From: Paracoccus sp. Z118
GTDB taxonomy: Bacteria > Pseudomonadota > Alphaproteobacteria > Rhodobacterales > Rhodobacteraceae
Assembly: GCF_019061185.1 (NCBI RefSeq)
Contig: NZ_JAHQZU010000004.1
Coordinates: 1-64,000 of the forward strand
Length of the DNA stretch: 64,000 nucleotides
Direction of reading: 5' to 3'
The first letter of the stretch is position 1, and each line of letters opens with the position of its first letter. A program made the translations under genes and the position numbers. The notes under the pieces are model-generated. The model searched no databases and was not told the origin of the DNA. It was given only the letters and a program-made list of their open reading frames with translations. Shown here in pieces: positions 41,821 to 50,297 of this stretch.

Positions 41821-41906
41821 GTCTGCCTCGGGTTTACGGGATCGTTTTCGCCCCGTTTGCGGCGAGACTACCGGCAAAACGCCATTGCGTCCAGACTGCC
41901 GGCCCG

Positions 41907-43241
41907 TCACGCGGACGGTTTCAGCGCCGCCTCGACCCCGGCGGCGACGCGCAGCAGCGCCCGGTCCTGCCCGGCGCGGCCCATCAGCATGATCCCGCAG
42001 GCGGGCCGCCCCGTTGGGACGCTGACCGAGGGCAGGCCCAGCACGTTGGCGATCCGGGTGTTCCGCAGGGACAGCATGTTCTGCTGGGTGAAATAGTCGG
42101 CTTCCGCCTCGGCCCGTGCTGCGTCGGGCGGCAGGATCGGCGCGGTCGGCAGGATCACCGCGTCGAACGCGCTCACGGCCTCGGCCCATGCCGCCTGCGC
42201 CCGGCGCAGGTCGGCCCAGCGTTCGACGAACTCGGGCGCGGACATCTGCGCGCCGCTGCGGAAGCGGGTCAGCGTGACCGGGTTCATCAGGTCCGGCGCG
42301 GCCTCGATCTGCGCGCGCCAGAGGCCGAGCGCCTCGGCCGCGTAAAGCGGCGTCCCCAGCGCCATCGCCTGCGCGGCCTGGGGCGGCTCGGCATGGGTGA
42401 TGACGGCGCCGGCGGCGGAGAGGCGGGCGACCGCCTCCTCGAACGCCTGCACCGGGGCCTCCTGCGCGTCGGCATAGGGCAACCCGCCAAGCACCAGCAG
42501 CCGCAGCCCGCGCGCGGCCGCGCCGCGCAGGTCGGCGACCTTGCCCCGCGCCAGGACGGCCATGATCTCGGCGCAGTCCTCGACCGTGCGGGCGATGGGG
42601 CCGACGATGTCGAAGCTGGTGCAGAGCGGCAGCACGCCCCCCATCGGCAGCGCGCCGGAGGTCGGCTTGAACCCGACGAGGTTGTTCCACGCCGCCGGCA
42701 GACGGATCGAGCCGCCGGTATCCGACCCGATCGCCGCCGCCGCCAGCCCCAATGCCACCGACACCGCCGCGCCCGACGACGAGCCGCCCGGACACAGCCC
42801 CGGATCGAGGCTGTTGGGCGGCGTCGCGGTGCCGGGGTTCACCCCCAACCCGGAAAACGCCAGCTCCGTCATGTGGGTCTTGCCGAGGCAGACGAGGCCC
42901 TGCAACGACGCCCCCGCCAGCATCTCGGCATCCGCCGTCGGAATGCGCCCGTCCAGCAGGCGCGAGCCGCCCTCGGTGCCGATATTGGCGCTGTCGATAT
43001 TGTCCTTCCAGCTCAGCGCGACGCCGTCCAGCAGCCCCCGCCGCAGCCCGGCGCGGGCGCGGTCATGGGCGGCCATCGCCTCGGTCTTCGCGCGGTCCTC
43101 GGTGACGCGGGCATAGATGCGGCTGCCGTAGGGGTGGCGCGAGATGGCGTCCAGATAGCCGTCGGCCAGATCCATCGGACTGACCAGCCCCGCGAGGATG
43201 GCCCGCCCCTGCTCGGTCGCCGATGATGTCAGCCAGTCCAT
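41907..43241 (-). CDS. Amidase signature-family enzyme
   Basis: A 444-residue amidase with the Ser-cisSer-Lys triad: Lys79 (LSWKDN), the GGSSSG loop around residue 155, and nucleophile Ser178 in SDTGGSIR. The product is too different from GatA in context (no gatB/C) to be assigned as such, so the substrate is unknown. The start at 43241 has a GGAAGGA site. It is divergent from ubiH. Confidence 0.85.
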   Translation of the reverse strand: MDWLTSSATEQGRAILAGLVSPMDLADGYLDAISRHPYGSRIYARVTEDRAKTEAMAAHDRARAGLRRGLLDGVALSWKDNIDSANIGTEGGSRLLDGRIPTADAEMLAGASLQGLVCLGKTHMTELAFSGLGVNPGTATPPNSLDPGLCPGGSSSGAAVSVALGLAAAAIGSDTGGSIRLPAAWNNLVGFKPTSGALPMGGVLPLCTSFDIVGPIARTVEDCAEIMAVLARGKVADLRGAAARGLRLLVLGGLPYADAQEAPVQAFEEAVARLSAAGAVITHAEPPQAAQAMALGTPLYAAEALGLWRAQIEAAPDLMNPVTLTRFRSGAQMSAPEFVERWADLRRAQAAWAEAVSAFDAVILPTAPILPPDAARAEAEADYFTQQNMLSLRNTRIANVLGLPSVSVPTGRPACGIMLMGRAGQDRALLRVAAGVEAALKPSA

Positions 43242-43367
43242 GCCCGTTCCTTCCCGTCCGCCTTCCGACACGCTAGCGGCGGCGCTGCGCCCCTTCAACT
43301 GCGGCGAAGCCGCATGGACCCTCCCCTGCCCCGCGGGTAAGCTGCCGCCGACAGCAGGAGGCCACCC

Positions 43368-44591
43368 ATGCGCCACGATCACGACGTCATCATCGCCGGC
43401 GGCGGGCTGAACGGGCCGGCGCTGGCGCTGGCGCTGGCGGCGGCGGGGCTGTCGGTCGCGGTGGTGGATGCGCGCCCGGCCAGTGACCGCGCGGCGGATG
43501 ATTTCGACGGCCGCGCCTATGCGCTGGCGCTGGCCTCGCGGCGGCTGCTGATGGCCTTGGGCCTGTGGCAGGACCTCGCCCCCAACGCGCAGCCGATCAA
43601 CAAGGTGATCGCGACGCAGGGCATCCCCGGCGAAGGCGCGGACCGCTTCGCGCTGGTCTTCGACAGCGCCGAGATCGAGGAAGGCACCTTCGGCCACATG
43701 CTGGAGGACCGCTTCCTCTATCGCGGCCTCATGTCGGCGATGCAGGGCCGCGTGACCCACATCCCCGGCACCTCGGTCACGGGGCAGGAGGCCGGTCCGG
43801 GCGGCGTCGCGGTTCAGCTTTCGGACGGCCGCCGCCTGACCGCGCGACTGCTGGTCGGCGCGGACGGGCGGCAATCGGGCGTCGCCACCCGCGCCGGGAT
43901 CGGGCGGGCGGGCTGGCGCTATGGCCAGACGGCGCTGGTCGCCGCGCTCGACCACGAGCTTCCCCATCACGGCGAGGCGCATCAGTTCTTCATGCCGACC
44001 GGCCCGCTGGCGGTCCTGCCGCTGCCCGGCAACCGCAGTTCGATCGTCTGGTCCGAGGACGAGGCCCGCGCCCGCGCCATCGCCGCGCTGGACGACGCGG
44101 CCTTCCTCGACGTCGTCCGCCCCCGCTTCGGGGATTTCCGGGGCGATCTGCGCCTGACCGGCCCGCGCTTCACCTATCCGCTGAGCCTCAGCATCGCCCA
44201 TGACTACGTCGCCCCGCGCGTCGCGCTGGCGGGCGATTCGGCGCATGGCGTCCACCCCGTCGCGGGGCAGGGCCTCAATCTCGGGCTGCGCGACGTCGCG
44301 GCGCTCGCCGAGGTGCTGGTGGCGGCATGGCGGCGCGGCGAGGATATCGGGGCCCCGGACGTGCTGGCCCGCTATCAGCGCTGGCGGCGCTTCGACGGGA
44401 CCGCGCTGGGGCTTGGGATGGACGGGGTGAACCGGCTGTTCTCGAACGGAAACCCGCTGCTGCGGACGGCGCGCGGCCTCGGCATGGGCGCGATCACCGC
44501 GGTCGGCCCGCTGCGCCGCCGCTTCATGCGGCAGGCGGCGGGGCTGACGATGGACCCGATGCCGCGGCTGCTGACCGGGCGCCCGCTGTAA
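43368..44591 (+). CDS. ubiH: UbiH/UbiF/VisC-family FAD monooxygenase
   Basis: A 407-residue flavin hydroxylase likely acting on the ubiquinone ring. It has the FAD motif IIAGGGLNGPALALALA, the GADG motif (LLVGADGRQS) and the C-terminal HPVAGQGLNLGLRDVAAL. A strong AGGAGG site precedes ATG 43368. Position on the ring (C5, C6 or C1) cannot be assigned by eye, so the symbol is approximate. Confidence 0.83.
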   Translation: MRHDHDVIIAGGGLNGPALALALAAAGLSVAVVDARPASDRAADDFDGRAYALALASRRLLMALGLWQDLAPNAQPINKVIATQGIPGEGADRFALVFDSAEIEEGTFGHMLEDRFLYRGLMSAMQGRVTHIPGTSVTGQEAGPGGVAVQLSDGRRLTARLLVGADGRQSGVATRAGIGRAGWRYGQTALVAALDHELPHHGEAHQFFMPTGPLAVLPLPGNRSSIVWSEDEARARAIAALDDAAFLDVVRPRFGDFRGDLRLTGPRFTYPLSLSIAHDYVAPRVALAGDSAHGVHPVAGQGLNLGLRDVAALAEVLVAAWRRGEDIGAPDVLARYQRWRRFDGTALGLGMDGVNRLFSNGNPLLRTARGLGMGAITAVGPLRRRFMRQAAGLTMDPMPRLLTGRPL

Positions 44592-44703
44592 CCGCCCGCG
44601 GCAATCCTCCGCTCGGAACCCTCACATGCGCGCGAGCGTTCAGGGCCGGGCCGTCCCGGTTTCGTGACGTGCAACCCTTTGACCAGGCGGTATGATCCTA
44701 TCC

Positions 44704-45294
44704 ATGAACCTTCGCTCGCTCGCACTTGCGCCCGCCTTCGCCGTCGTCTTCGCCCTCGCCTCGGCCTTGCCGGCGGCGGCCGAGAAGATTCCCCTCAACG
44801 AACTGTCGCGCTACCTGAACTCGTTCAGGACCGCGGTGGCCGACTTCACGCAGGTCAACCCGAACGGGTCCGTGACGACGGGCAAGGTGTTTATCCACCG
44901 CCCGAACCGGGTGCGGTTCGAGTATAACGGCGACGATACGCTGGTGCTGGCCTCGGCGGGACAGGTCGCGGTCTATGACGGCAAGTCGAACTCGGGCCGT
45001 CCGCAGCAATACCCGCTGTCACGCACGCCGCTGTCGATCATCCTGGCCGACAACATCAATCTCGGCCGCGCCAACATGGTGACGGGCCATTCCGAGCAGA
45101 AGAACACCACGGTCGTCACCGCTCAGGACCCCGCGAACCCGCAATACGGCAACATTCAGCTGGTGTTCACCGCCAACCCGACGCAGCTGCGCCAGTGGGT
45201 CGTGACCGACGACGCGGGCAAGAAGACCACCGTCATCCTGGGCGAGATGCAGACGGGCGTGAGCATCCCCTCCTCGCGCTTCATCATCCAGTAA
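44704..45294 (+). CDS. lolA: Outer-membrane lipoprotein carrier LolA
   Basis: A 196-residue periplasmic protein with an N-terminal signal peptide (cleavage AAA/EK). The core has DFTQVNPNGSVTTGKVFIHRPNRVRFEY, a LolA fold marker. It shuttles lipoproteins from LolCDE to LolB. An earlier ATG at 44692 is possible; 44704 gives a normal signal peptide. Confidence 0.9.
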   Translation: MNLRSLALAPAFAVVFALASALPAAAEKIPLNELSRYLNSFRTAVADFTQVNPNGSVTTGKVFIHRPNRVRFEYNGDDTLVLASAGQVAVYDGKSNSGRPQQYPLSRTPLSIILADNINLGRANMVTGHSEQKNTTVVTAQDPANPQYGNIQLVFTANPTQLRQWVVTDDAGKKTTVILGEMQTGVSIPSSRFIIQ

Positions 45295-45303
45295 GCGAAA
45301 GGG

Positions 45304-45327
45304 GCCCCGTCAGCCTGTCGGCGGGGC
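45304..45327. terminator. Possible bidirectional terminator after lolA
   Basis: Eight-base arms (45304-45311 and 45320-45327) with one G-T pair lie just after the lolA stop. On the minus strand the stem is followed by CCCTTTCGCTT; on the plus strand no T-run follows. It may end transcripts from either side. Confidence 0.35.
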
Positions 45328-45328
45328 A

Positions 45329-45470
45329 TCTCGATCCCTCACTACCCCGCCGAAGCGACGCAGGGCATCTTCTGTCCGGAAATATCCCGGGGGCCCGGGG
45401 GCTGGCCCCCGAACCGGCCCTGAAAGGAACGCCGGAACCTCCGGCTGAGCCATGCCACGGCCATCGAGGC
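45329..45470 (-). repeat. Dispersed repeat, copy A (inverted relative to copy B)
   Basis: A stretch of about 142 bp that matches 47662-47808 in the opposite orientation at roughly 80-85% identity by eye. The most conserved block reads, on the minus strand, GGGCCAGCCCCC then GATATTTC.GGACAGAAGATG. It ends 15 bp from the transglycosylase stop. No transposase is present. It contains a GC hairpin in its middle, as in REP-like elements. Confidence 0.85.
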
Positions 45471-45484
45471 GTTGGCCCTTTCCG

Positions 45485-46069
45485 TCACCGCCTCCGGCAG
45501 GAGGCGAGCTGCTGGCGGTAACGCTCGGACCGGCTGCCCACATTGTCGGCGACCGTCACCAGCCACGCCTTGTTGTTATAGGACCCCCGCGCGAAGCCGG
45601 TCCGCCCCTCGTGATAGGCGAGATACTGGCTGCGCGCGTCGTGAGGCGGGACGCCAAGGCTGCGCGTCGTGCCGTTCATGTACCAGCCCATGAAGTCGGT
45701 CGCGTCCCGGATGTTGTCGCGGCGGGCGCGGCGCTTGCCGGTGGATTTGAGATATTCCTCCCACGTGCCGTCCAGCGCCTGCGAATAGCCGTAGGCCGAG
45801 CTTTGCCGCCCCAGCGGGATGATCCCCAGCGCGAACTGATGCGGGGTGCGGGCGTTCCCCACGAATCGCGATTCCTGGTGGATCGTCGCCATCTGCACAT
45901 GCACCGGCACGCCCCAACGCCGTTCGGCCTGGCGCATCGCCTGCAGATAGGCCGGCCGTTCCGCGACCAGCGCGCAGGCGTTGTCGAGATTGCGCGGCGC
46001 CTTGCCGCCTCCGCCCCCGCCGCACGACGCCACCAGGAGAATGATCCCCAGTTTCAGATACCTGTTCAT
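45485..46069 (-). CDS. Lytic transglycosylase (SLT-domain) lipoprotein
   Basis: A 194-residue putative lipoprotein: the signal peptide ends at LVASC (lipobox), followed by a run of glycines. The catalytic Glu is in [10 protein letters not shown], and the SLT-like fold continues with [27 protein letters not shown]. It would cleave peptidoglycan glycan strands from an outer-membrane position. It is divergent from the thiolase gene and flanked by repeat copy A. Confidence 0.85.
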   Translation of the reverse strand: MNRYLKLGIILLVASCGGGGGGKAPRNLDNACALVAERPAYLQAMRQAERRWGVPVHVQMATIHQESRFVGNARTPHQFALGIIPLGRQSSAYGYSQALDGTWEEYLKSTGKRRARRDNIRDATDFMGWYMNGTTRSLGVPPHDARSQYLAYHEGRTGFARGSYNNKAWLVTVADNVGSRSERYRQQLASCRRR

Positions 46070-46262
46070 CTGCCGCCTCGTATTTTTTTCTTGGTCGTCT
46101 TTTTTGACGGCGAATGTAGGGCGATTCCGCGCTTCAGGGAAATCAGGAATGCGTCAGGAGGCGGAGTTCCGCTTTTGCTGCCCTGCGGCATCATCGGACT
46201 TTCCCAAGCCCGCCGCTGCGTCTAGGGTTGGCCCAAGCCACCCATCTTCGAAAGGACCAGAC

Positions 46263-47447
46263 ATGGCCGAGAACGAGATCGTCATCCTGTCCGGCGCCCG
46301 GACCGCCATCGGCGGCTTCGGCGGCAGCCTCGCAAGCGTCGCGCCCATCGACCTCGCGACGACCGTCACCAGGGCCGCGATGGAACGCGCCGGAGTCCAG
46401 CCCGACCAGATCGGCACGGTCGTCTTCGGCCATGTCATCAACACCGAGCCGCGCGACATGTATCTGGGCCGCGTGGCGATGCTGAACGCGGGCATTCCCG
46501 ACGCGACCCCGGCGATGAACGTCAACCGGCTCTGCGGCTCGGGCGCGCAGGCGATCGTGTCGGCGGCGCAGGCGCTGATGCTGGGCGATGCCGACTTCGC
46601 CATAGCCGGCGGCGCGGAATCGATGAGCCGCGGCCCCTACATCCTCCCCTCGATGCGCCACGGCGCCAAGATGGGCGACCAGTCCGCCGTTGACATGATG
46701 GTCGGCGCGCTGACCTGCCCGATGGGCACCGGCCACATGGGCATCACCGCCGAGAACGTGGCCAGCGAGGCCAGCGTCACCCGCGAGGACCAGGACGCCT
46801 TCGCGCTGGAAAGCCAGAACCGCGCCGCCCGCGCGATCGAGGAAGGCCGCTTCAAGGAGCAGATCGTCCCCGTCGAGATCAAGACCCGCAAGGGCACCGT
46901 GACCTTCGACACCGACGAGCATCCCAAGGCCACCAGCGCCGAGAAGCTCGCCGGCCTGCGCCCCGCCTTCAAGAAGGACGGCGGCAGCGTCACGGCCGGC
47001 AACGCCAGCGGCATCAACGACGGCGCGGCGGCGCTGGTGCTGGCGCGGGCCGAAGCCGCCGAGGCGGCCGGCCTGAAGCCGAAGGCGCGCATCCTCGGCT
47101 ATGCCGTCGCGGGCGTCCCGGCGCGCGTCATGGGCAACGGCCCGATCCCGGCCGTCCGCAAGCTGATGGAGCAGACCGGCCTGTCGATCGGCGACTTCGA
47201 CGTGATCGAATCGAACGAGGCCTTCGCCGCGCAGGCGCTCGCCGTCGGCAAGGAACTGGGCATGGACCCGGCCAAGGTGAACCCGAACGGCGGCGCCATC
47301 GCCCTCGGCCACCCGGTCGGCGCGACCGGCGCCATCCTGACCGTGAAGGCGATGTATGAGCTGGACCGGATCGACGGAAAGAAGGCGCTGATCACCATGT
47401 GCATCGGCGGCGGCCAGGGCATCGCCATCGCCATCGAGCGGATCTGA
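46263..47447 (+). CDS. Acetyl-CoA C-acetyltransferase (thiolase)
   Basis: A 394-residue thiolase II. It has the acyl-enzyme Cys91 (NRLCGSG), the [17 protein letters not shown] motif with its catalytic His, and the second Cys in CIGGGQGIA. It joins two acetyl-CoA or cleaves acetoacetyl-CoA; possible roles are PHB synthesis, ethylmalonyl-CoA pathway or beta-oxidation. No phaB/phaC neighbours are here. The start at 46263 has an AAAGGA site. Confidence 0.93.
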   Translation: MAENEIVILSGARTAIGGFGGSLASVAPIDLATTVTRAAMERAGVQPDQIGTVVFGHVINTEPRDMYLGRVAMLNAGIPDATPAMNVNRLCGSGAQAIVSAAQALMLGDADFAIAGGAESMSRGPYILPSMRHGAKMGDQSAVDMMVGALTCPMGTGHMGITAENVASEASVTREDQDAFALESQNRAARAIEEGRFKEQIVPVEIKTRKGTVTFDTDEHPKATSAEKLAGLRPAFKKDGGSVTAGNASGINDGAAALVLARAEAAEAAGLKPKARILGYAVAGVPARVMGNGPIPAVRKLMEQTGLSIGDFDVIESNEAFAAQALAVGKELGMDPAKVNPNGGAIALGHPVGATGAILTVKAMYELDRIDGKKALITMCIGGGQGIAIAIERI

Positions 47448-47471
47448 TCGGCTCGAGCCAATGACTTCGAG

Positions 47472-47502
47472 GCCCGGCTGCAGCGATGCGGCCGGGCTTT
47501 TT
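47472..47502 (+). terminator. Intrinsic terminator after the thiolase gene
   Basis: A 10-bp stem (47472-47481 with 47488-47497, one G-T pair), a 6-nt loop, then TTTTT. It lies 25 bp after the stop. Confidence 0.88.
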
Positions 47503-47940
47503 CGTTCGGGTGGCCGGCGCAGGCTGTCGGGGCAGACTGGATCGCCCGTCGCCATCTCCTGCCCGCAAGCCGGTGATTGCGCCGCATCCACATGGATCGC
47601 GCGGCCCGAAAGCGGCATCCGGCCCAAGCAGTCAGCCCCGAAGATGATCCCCAGCGCCGACGCCTCAATGGCCGTGGGCATGGAGCAACCGGAGGTTCCG
47701 GGGGTTACCTTTAAGGGGCCGCTTCGGGGGCCAGCCCCCGAGCCCCCGAGATATTTCTGGACAGAAGATGCCCAGGCTCGCTTCGGCGGAGTCGTCAGGG
47801 ATTGATGATGATCGGGGTGCCGTCGCGGACCGACGTGCAGATGCCCCCTCCGCAGATAAACGACCGGGGGGCATGGCGGCCGTTCTGCGGCATGAGCATC
47901 GCGGCTACCCTGCCGTCGGTCGCGCGGCTGCCCGAGGGGC
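47503..47940. other. Gap between thiolase terminator and the small transcription unit
   Basis: No confident gene. The stretch contains repeat copy B (47662-47808) and, on the minus strand, short open reading frames. One of them, 47899 to 47795, would encode 34 residues (MLMPQNGRHAPRSF...) and takes its stop from the edge of copy B. Another minus-strand frame across 47505-47660 reads like a protein fragment (IIFGADCLGRMPLSGRAIHV) but has no start and may be a remnant. Confidence 0.35.
47662..47808 (+). repeat. Dispersed repeat, copy B
   Basis: About 147 bp matching copy A at 45329-45470 in inverted orientation. Both copies keep the GC hairpin GGGGGCCAGCCCCC and the conserved end GGACAGAAGATGCCC plus TCGCTTCGGCGG. 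Together they bracket the transglycosylase and thiolase genes. Confidence 0.85.
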
Positions 47941-47978
47941 CGAAAAACCGAACGGGCCGCCCCTTGGGAGCGGCCCGC
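47941..47978 (-). terminator. Strong intrinsic terminator
   Basis: Minus-strand reading: perfect 8-bp GC stem (47970-47977 with 47953-47960), 9-nt loop, then TTCGGTTTTTCG. It lies after the yhhQ gene and 23 bp after the small reading frame that stops at 48001. Confidence 0.85.
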
Positions 47979-48125
47979 GAGATCCGGGAAGATGGTCCGG
48001 TTAGGGACGGAACGAATCCGGTCCCAGGCAGGGGTTGTCACCCTTGGGGCTGCCCTCAGGCGGTCCTTCCCCTGACTGTTCCGACACCTCTCTCCAACAT
48101 CACTCTCGACACTGGACCACCTCCT
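47979..48125 (-). other. Candidate small transcription unit (leader peptide, small protein or sRNA)
   Basis: On the minus strand a perfect AGGAGG (48125-48120) is followed seven bases later by GTG 48112, opening an 18-codon frame that stops at 48056 (MSRVMLERGVGTVRGRTA). A second frame overlaps it: GTG 48087 to stop 48001, 28 codons (MSEQSGEGPPEG...DNPCLGPDSFRP). Hairpins lie within, including one with a UUCG loop near 48004-48025. The terminator at 47941-47978 follows. The 18-codon frame uses AGA and AGG arginine codons, unlike neighbours. No family is recognised; it could be an sRNA. Confidence 0.4.
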
Positions 48126-48183
48126 TTCACTGCGTTGACGCTGACCCAAGCCTGCCACAGCTGATCCGTTAGTCAACGCAAAT

Positions 48184-48780
48184 TCACGTGGGGCGGGACA
48201 GTATTTTGCGGACGGCGAACCGGAAGGGCACAAGCGCAAGTAGTGCGAGCGCGATCTTGACCAGCCAGTCCGCGACTCCGAGCGACATCCAGACGGGCGC
48301 GAGCGGCCCGACCCCGAGCAGCGGCACGGCCTCGTTCGCCCAGCCGGTATTCGCGTCCACGGGCAGGAACGCGGCGAAGGCGATGGTGAAGAACAGCAGC
48401 GTGTCCAGCGCCGCGCCGATCAGCGAGGACAGGAACGGCGCCTTCCACCAGCTGCCGTGGCGCAGGCGGTCGAACACGGCCACGTCCAGCATCTGCGCGG
48501 CCAGGAACGCGGCGCCGGAGCCGCAGGCGATCCGCAGCGTGGTCGCGTCCAGCCCGGCGGCGATCAGCGAACAGAGCAGCCCGACCGAAAACCCCGCGAT
48601 CACCACCTTGCGGGCGGCGGGGGCGCCGTGGACGCGGTTGGTGATGTCGGTGACGAGGAAGGCAAAGGGATAGGTCATCGCGCCCCAGGTCAGCCAGTCG
48701 CCCAGCATGAACTGGACGAGGATGTTGGAGGCAACGACGACGGATGCCATCGCCAGAATGGCGGGCAGAAGGACGGGCAT
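48184..48780 (-). CDS. yhhQ: VUT-family queuosine precursor transporter
   Basis: A 198-residue membrane protein of the YhhQ/Vut_1 family (PF02592), which takes up 7-cyano-7-deazaguanine/7-aminomethyl-7-deazaguanine for queuosine tRNA modification. It has about six membrane segments and the motif TYPFAFLVTDITNRVHG. No queuosine riboswitch could be identified upstream. No other que genes are here. Confidence 0.88.
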   Translation of the reverse strand: MPVLLPAILAMASVVVASNILVQFMLGDWLTWGAMTYPFAFLVTDITNRVHGAPAARKVVIAGFSVGLLCSLIAAGLDATTLRIACGSGAAFLAAQMLDVAVFDRLRHGSWWKAPFLSSLIGAALDTLLFFTIAFAAFLPVDANTGWANEAVPLLGVGPLAPVWMSLGVADWLVKIALALLALVPFRFAVRKILSRPT

Positions 48781-48851
48781 GGGAATTTCCGTTTTACAAG
48801 GTCGCGGACAACTCGGCCCCGCGCGGCCGGAAAGGCGGGCGGAACGGGGCT

Positions 48852-48880
48852 CGCTTACGGCGGGCGGGAGCCGCTGTCAA
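48852..48880 (-). promoter_or_regulatory. Possible yhhQ promoter
   Basis: A perfect TTGACA (48880-48875) with 17 bp to TAAGCG (48857-48852) reads towards yhhQ. The -35 is excellent but the -10 is weak. Confidence 0.45.
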
Positions 48881-48974
48881 GGTTTGCAAGCCTCAGAACC
48901 GGCCAGCGTCCGGCCACCCCGACGGGCCGCGGCGTGTCAGAGGGTCCGCCCCGGAAGGGCGAGGGTGACCCCCG

Positions 48975-49544
48975 TCAGTCGGACATCCGGTCTTCCACGG
49001 GAGCAGAGCGCGTCGGCAGCACCCGGCCGCGGGCGGTCGCCTGCCCTTGCGGCGGCGCCGAGGGGGTCTGCACGCCGGTCGGGCGCCAGCGTTCCAGCTC
49101 GGCCCAGCTGTCCAGCGTCTGCGGCTCGTAGGCGCGGTAATAGACGTTGGTCCGTGCCAGCACCTCCAGCGGGCGGCGGCGGTGCTGCGAACGGTATTCC
49201 GCGTCCTCGACCGCCGTCATCTCGCGGATGCCCGGCTGCACGCCGCCGCGCCCGGCATAGGCGATCAGCGCCGCGTCGCCCGGTCCGATCCCCTGCGCGG
49301 CAAGCTGCGCCGGGTTGCCGCCGAGCGCCGCCACCGCATCCGCTTCCGGCGTGGGGTCGGTGATGTTGCCGCCGCCGGGGGTCGGCGGGGGAAGCTGGTT
49401 CAGGTCGGGGGGCATCTGCAGCGTCTTTGTCGGGACGATCGCGAACTCGTCCGGCCCGTTGCCGCTGGTCAGGTTCATCAGCCTTCCGTCGCCCGAACAT
49501 GCGGCCAGCACGACCACGGATAGGCTCAGCACGATTGCCCGCAT
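48975..49544 (-). CDS. DUF3035 lipoprotein
   Basis: A 189-residue putative lipoprotein: signal peptide ending VVLAACSG (lipobox LAAC). Proline-rich segment PPDLNQLPPPTPGGG matches the Rhodobacterales DUF3035 family, usually next to lspA. Function unknown; a beta-barrel assembly accessory is a guess from similar small lipoproteins. It follows lspA by 30 bp. Confidence 0.85.
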   Translation of the reverse strand: MRAIVLSLSVVVLAACSGDGRLMNLTSGNGPDEFAIVPTKTLQMPPDLNQLPPPTPGGGNITDPTPEADAVAALGGNPAQLAAQGIGPGDAALIAYAGRGGVQPGIREMTAVEDAEYRSQHRRRPLEVLARTNVYYRAYEPQTLDSWAELERWRPTGVQTPSAPPQGQATARGRVLPTRSAPVEDRMSD

Positions 49545-49574
49545 GTCACTCTCCGGTTCCTTGTCGGGGAGGGT

Positions 49575-50282
49575 TTAGCGCGTCTTGCGCCGCCCGTCAC
49601 GGGTCTTGTCGGGCTCGATCTCGCGCGCCGGCAGGAATACGAGCCCCAGCGCCCCCGCGAAGATGGCGATGTCGGCCACGTTGAAGCTGTAGGGGTTACG
49701 CCAGCCGGGCAGCGACATGTTCAGGAAATCCGCCACCGCGCCATAGGCCACGCGGTCGATGACATTGCCCAAAGCCCCGCCGATCAGCAGGCCGGATGCG
49801 ATCCGCGCCAAGCGCCCCGGCCGCGCCCGCCACAGCCAGACCGCAACCCACAGGCAGACGGCGAGCGCGACGGCGATCAGCACCCAGCGCATCACCTCCA
49901 CGTCCGAGCTGAACAGCCCGAAGTTGACGCCCTGATTCCAGGCCATCCGCAAGTTCAGCCAGGGCTCCCAGACGGTGAGCTCCTGGATCACCTTCAGGTT
50001 CAGCGCGTGGACGACGATGTATTTCGTCAGCTGGTCGATGGCGATGATGACGGCTGCGACGATCAGCGCTGCCCGCAGCGCCGTTCCCTGCGGCGGTGGC
50101 GGGGCCTTGCGCGAGCCCCTGCCGCCCGTCTTGCGGGCGGGGGCGCTGCCTGCGGTTTTTTTTTGCGTCGTCGCCCGCGGCTTGCGGGGTTTCGGCTCCT
50201 TCGGCGGCCCTTCCTTGGGCGGGGTGGCCTGCGGTGCAGGCTCCTTCGGTGCGGCGTGGGCTGTGTCGTCGCTGTCGGTCAT
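49575..50282 (-). CDS. lspA: Lipoprotein signal peptidase with long basic N-terminal extension
   Basis: A 235-residue signal peptidase II, which cleaves prolipoproteins. The core has four transmembrane segments and the catalytic aspartates in [17 protein letters not shown] and [13 protein letters not shown]. The first 65 or so residues are an extra cytoplasmic Lys/Pro/Ala-rich tail, rarely seen in E. coli LspA (about 164 aa). A run of nine A in the coding strand lies in this tail (CAAAAAAAAACC, residues near 41-43). No alternative start follows the tail. It is 15 bp after purH and next to a DUF3035 lipoprotein. Confidence 0.92.
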   Translation of the reverse strand: MTDSDDTAHAAPKEPAPQATPPKEGPPKEPKPRKPRATTQKKTAGSAPARKTGGRGSRKAPPPPQGTALRAALIVAAVIIAIDQLTKYIVVHALNLKVIQELTVWEPWLNLRMAWNQGVNFGLFSSDVEVMRWVLIAVALAVCLWVAVWLWRARPGRLARIASGLLIGGALGNVIDRVAYGAVADFLNMSLPGWRNPYSFNVADIAIFAGALGLVFLPAREIEPDKTRDGRRKTR

Positions 50283-50297
50283 GCGTGATCTGGCCCG

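Noticed and set aside
46191..48239. Minus-strand 682-codon open frame across the thiolase gene, repeat copy B and the small transcription unit
   Set aside because: It is mostly the antisense of the thiolase gene and crosses two terminators; no part resembles a known family.
48781..48974. Queuosine (preQ1) riboswitch upstream of yhhQ
   Set aside because: The region was inspected because yhhQ genes often carry one, but no preQ1-I pseudoknot pattern or A-rich tail before the ribosome site was found.
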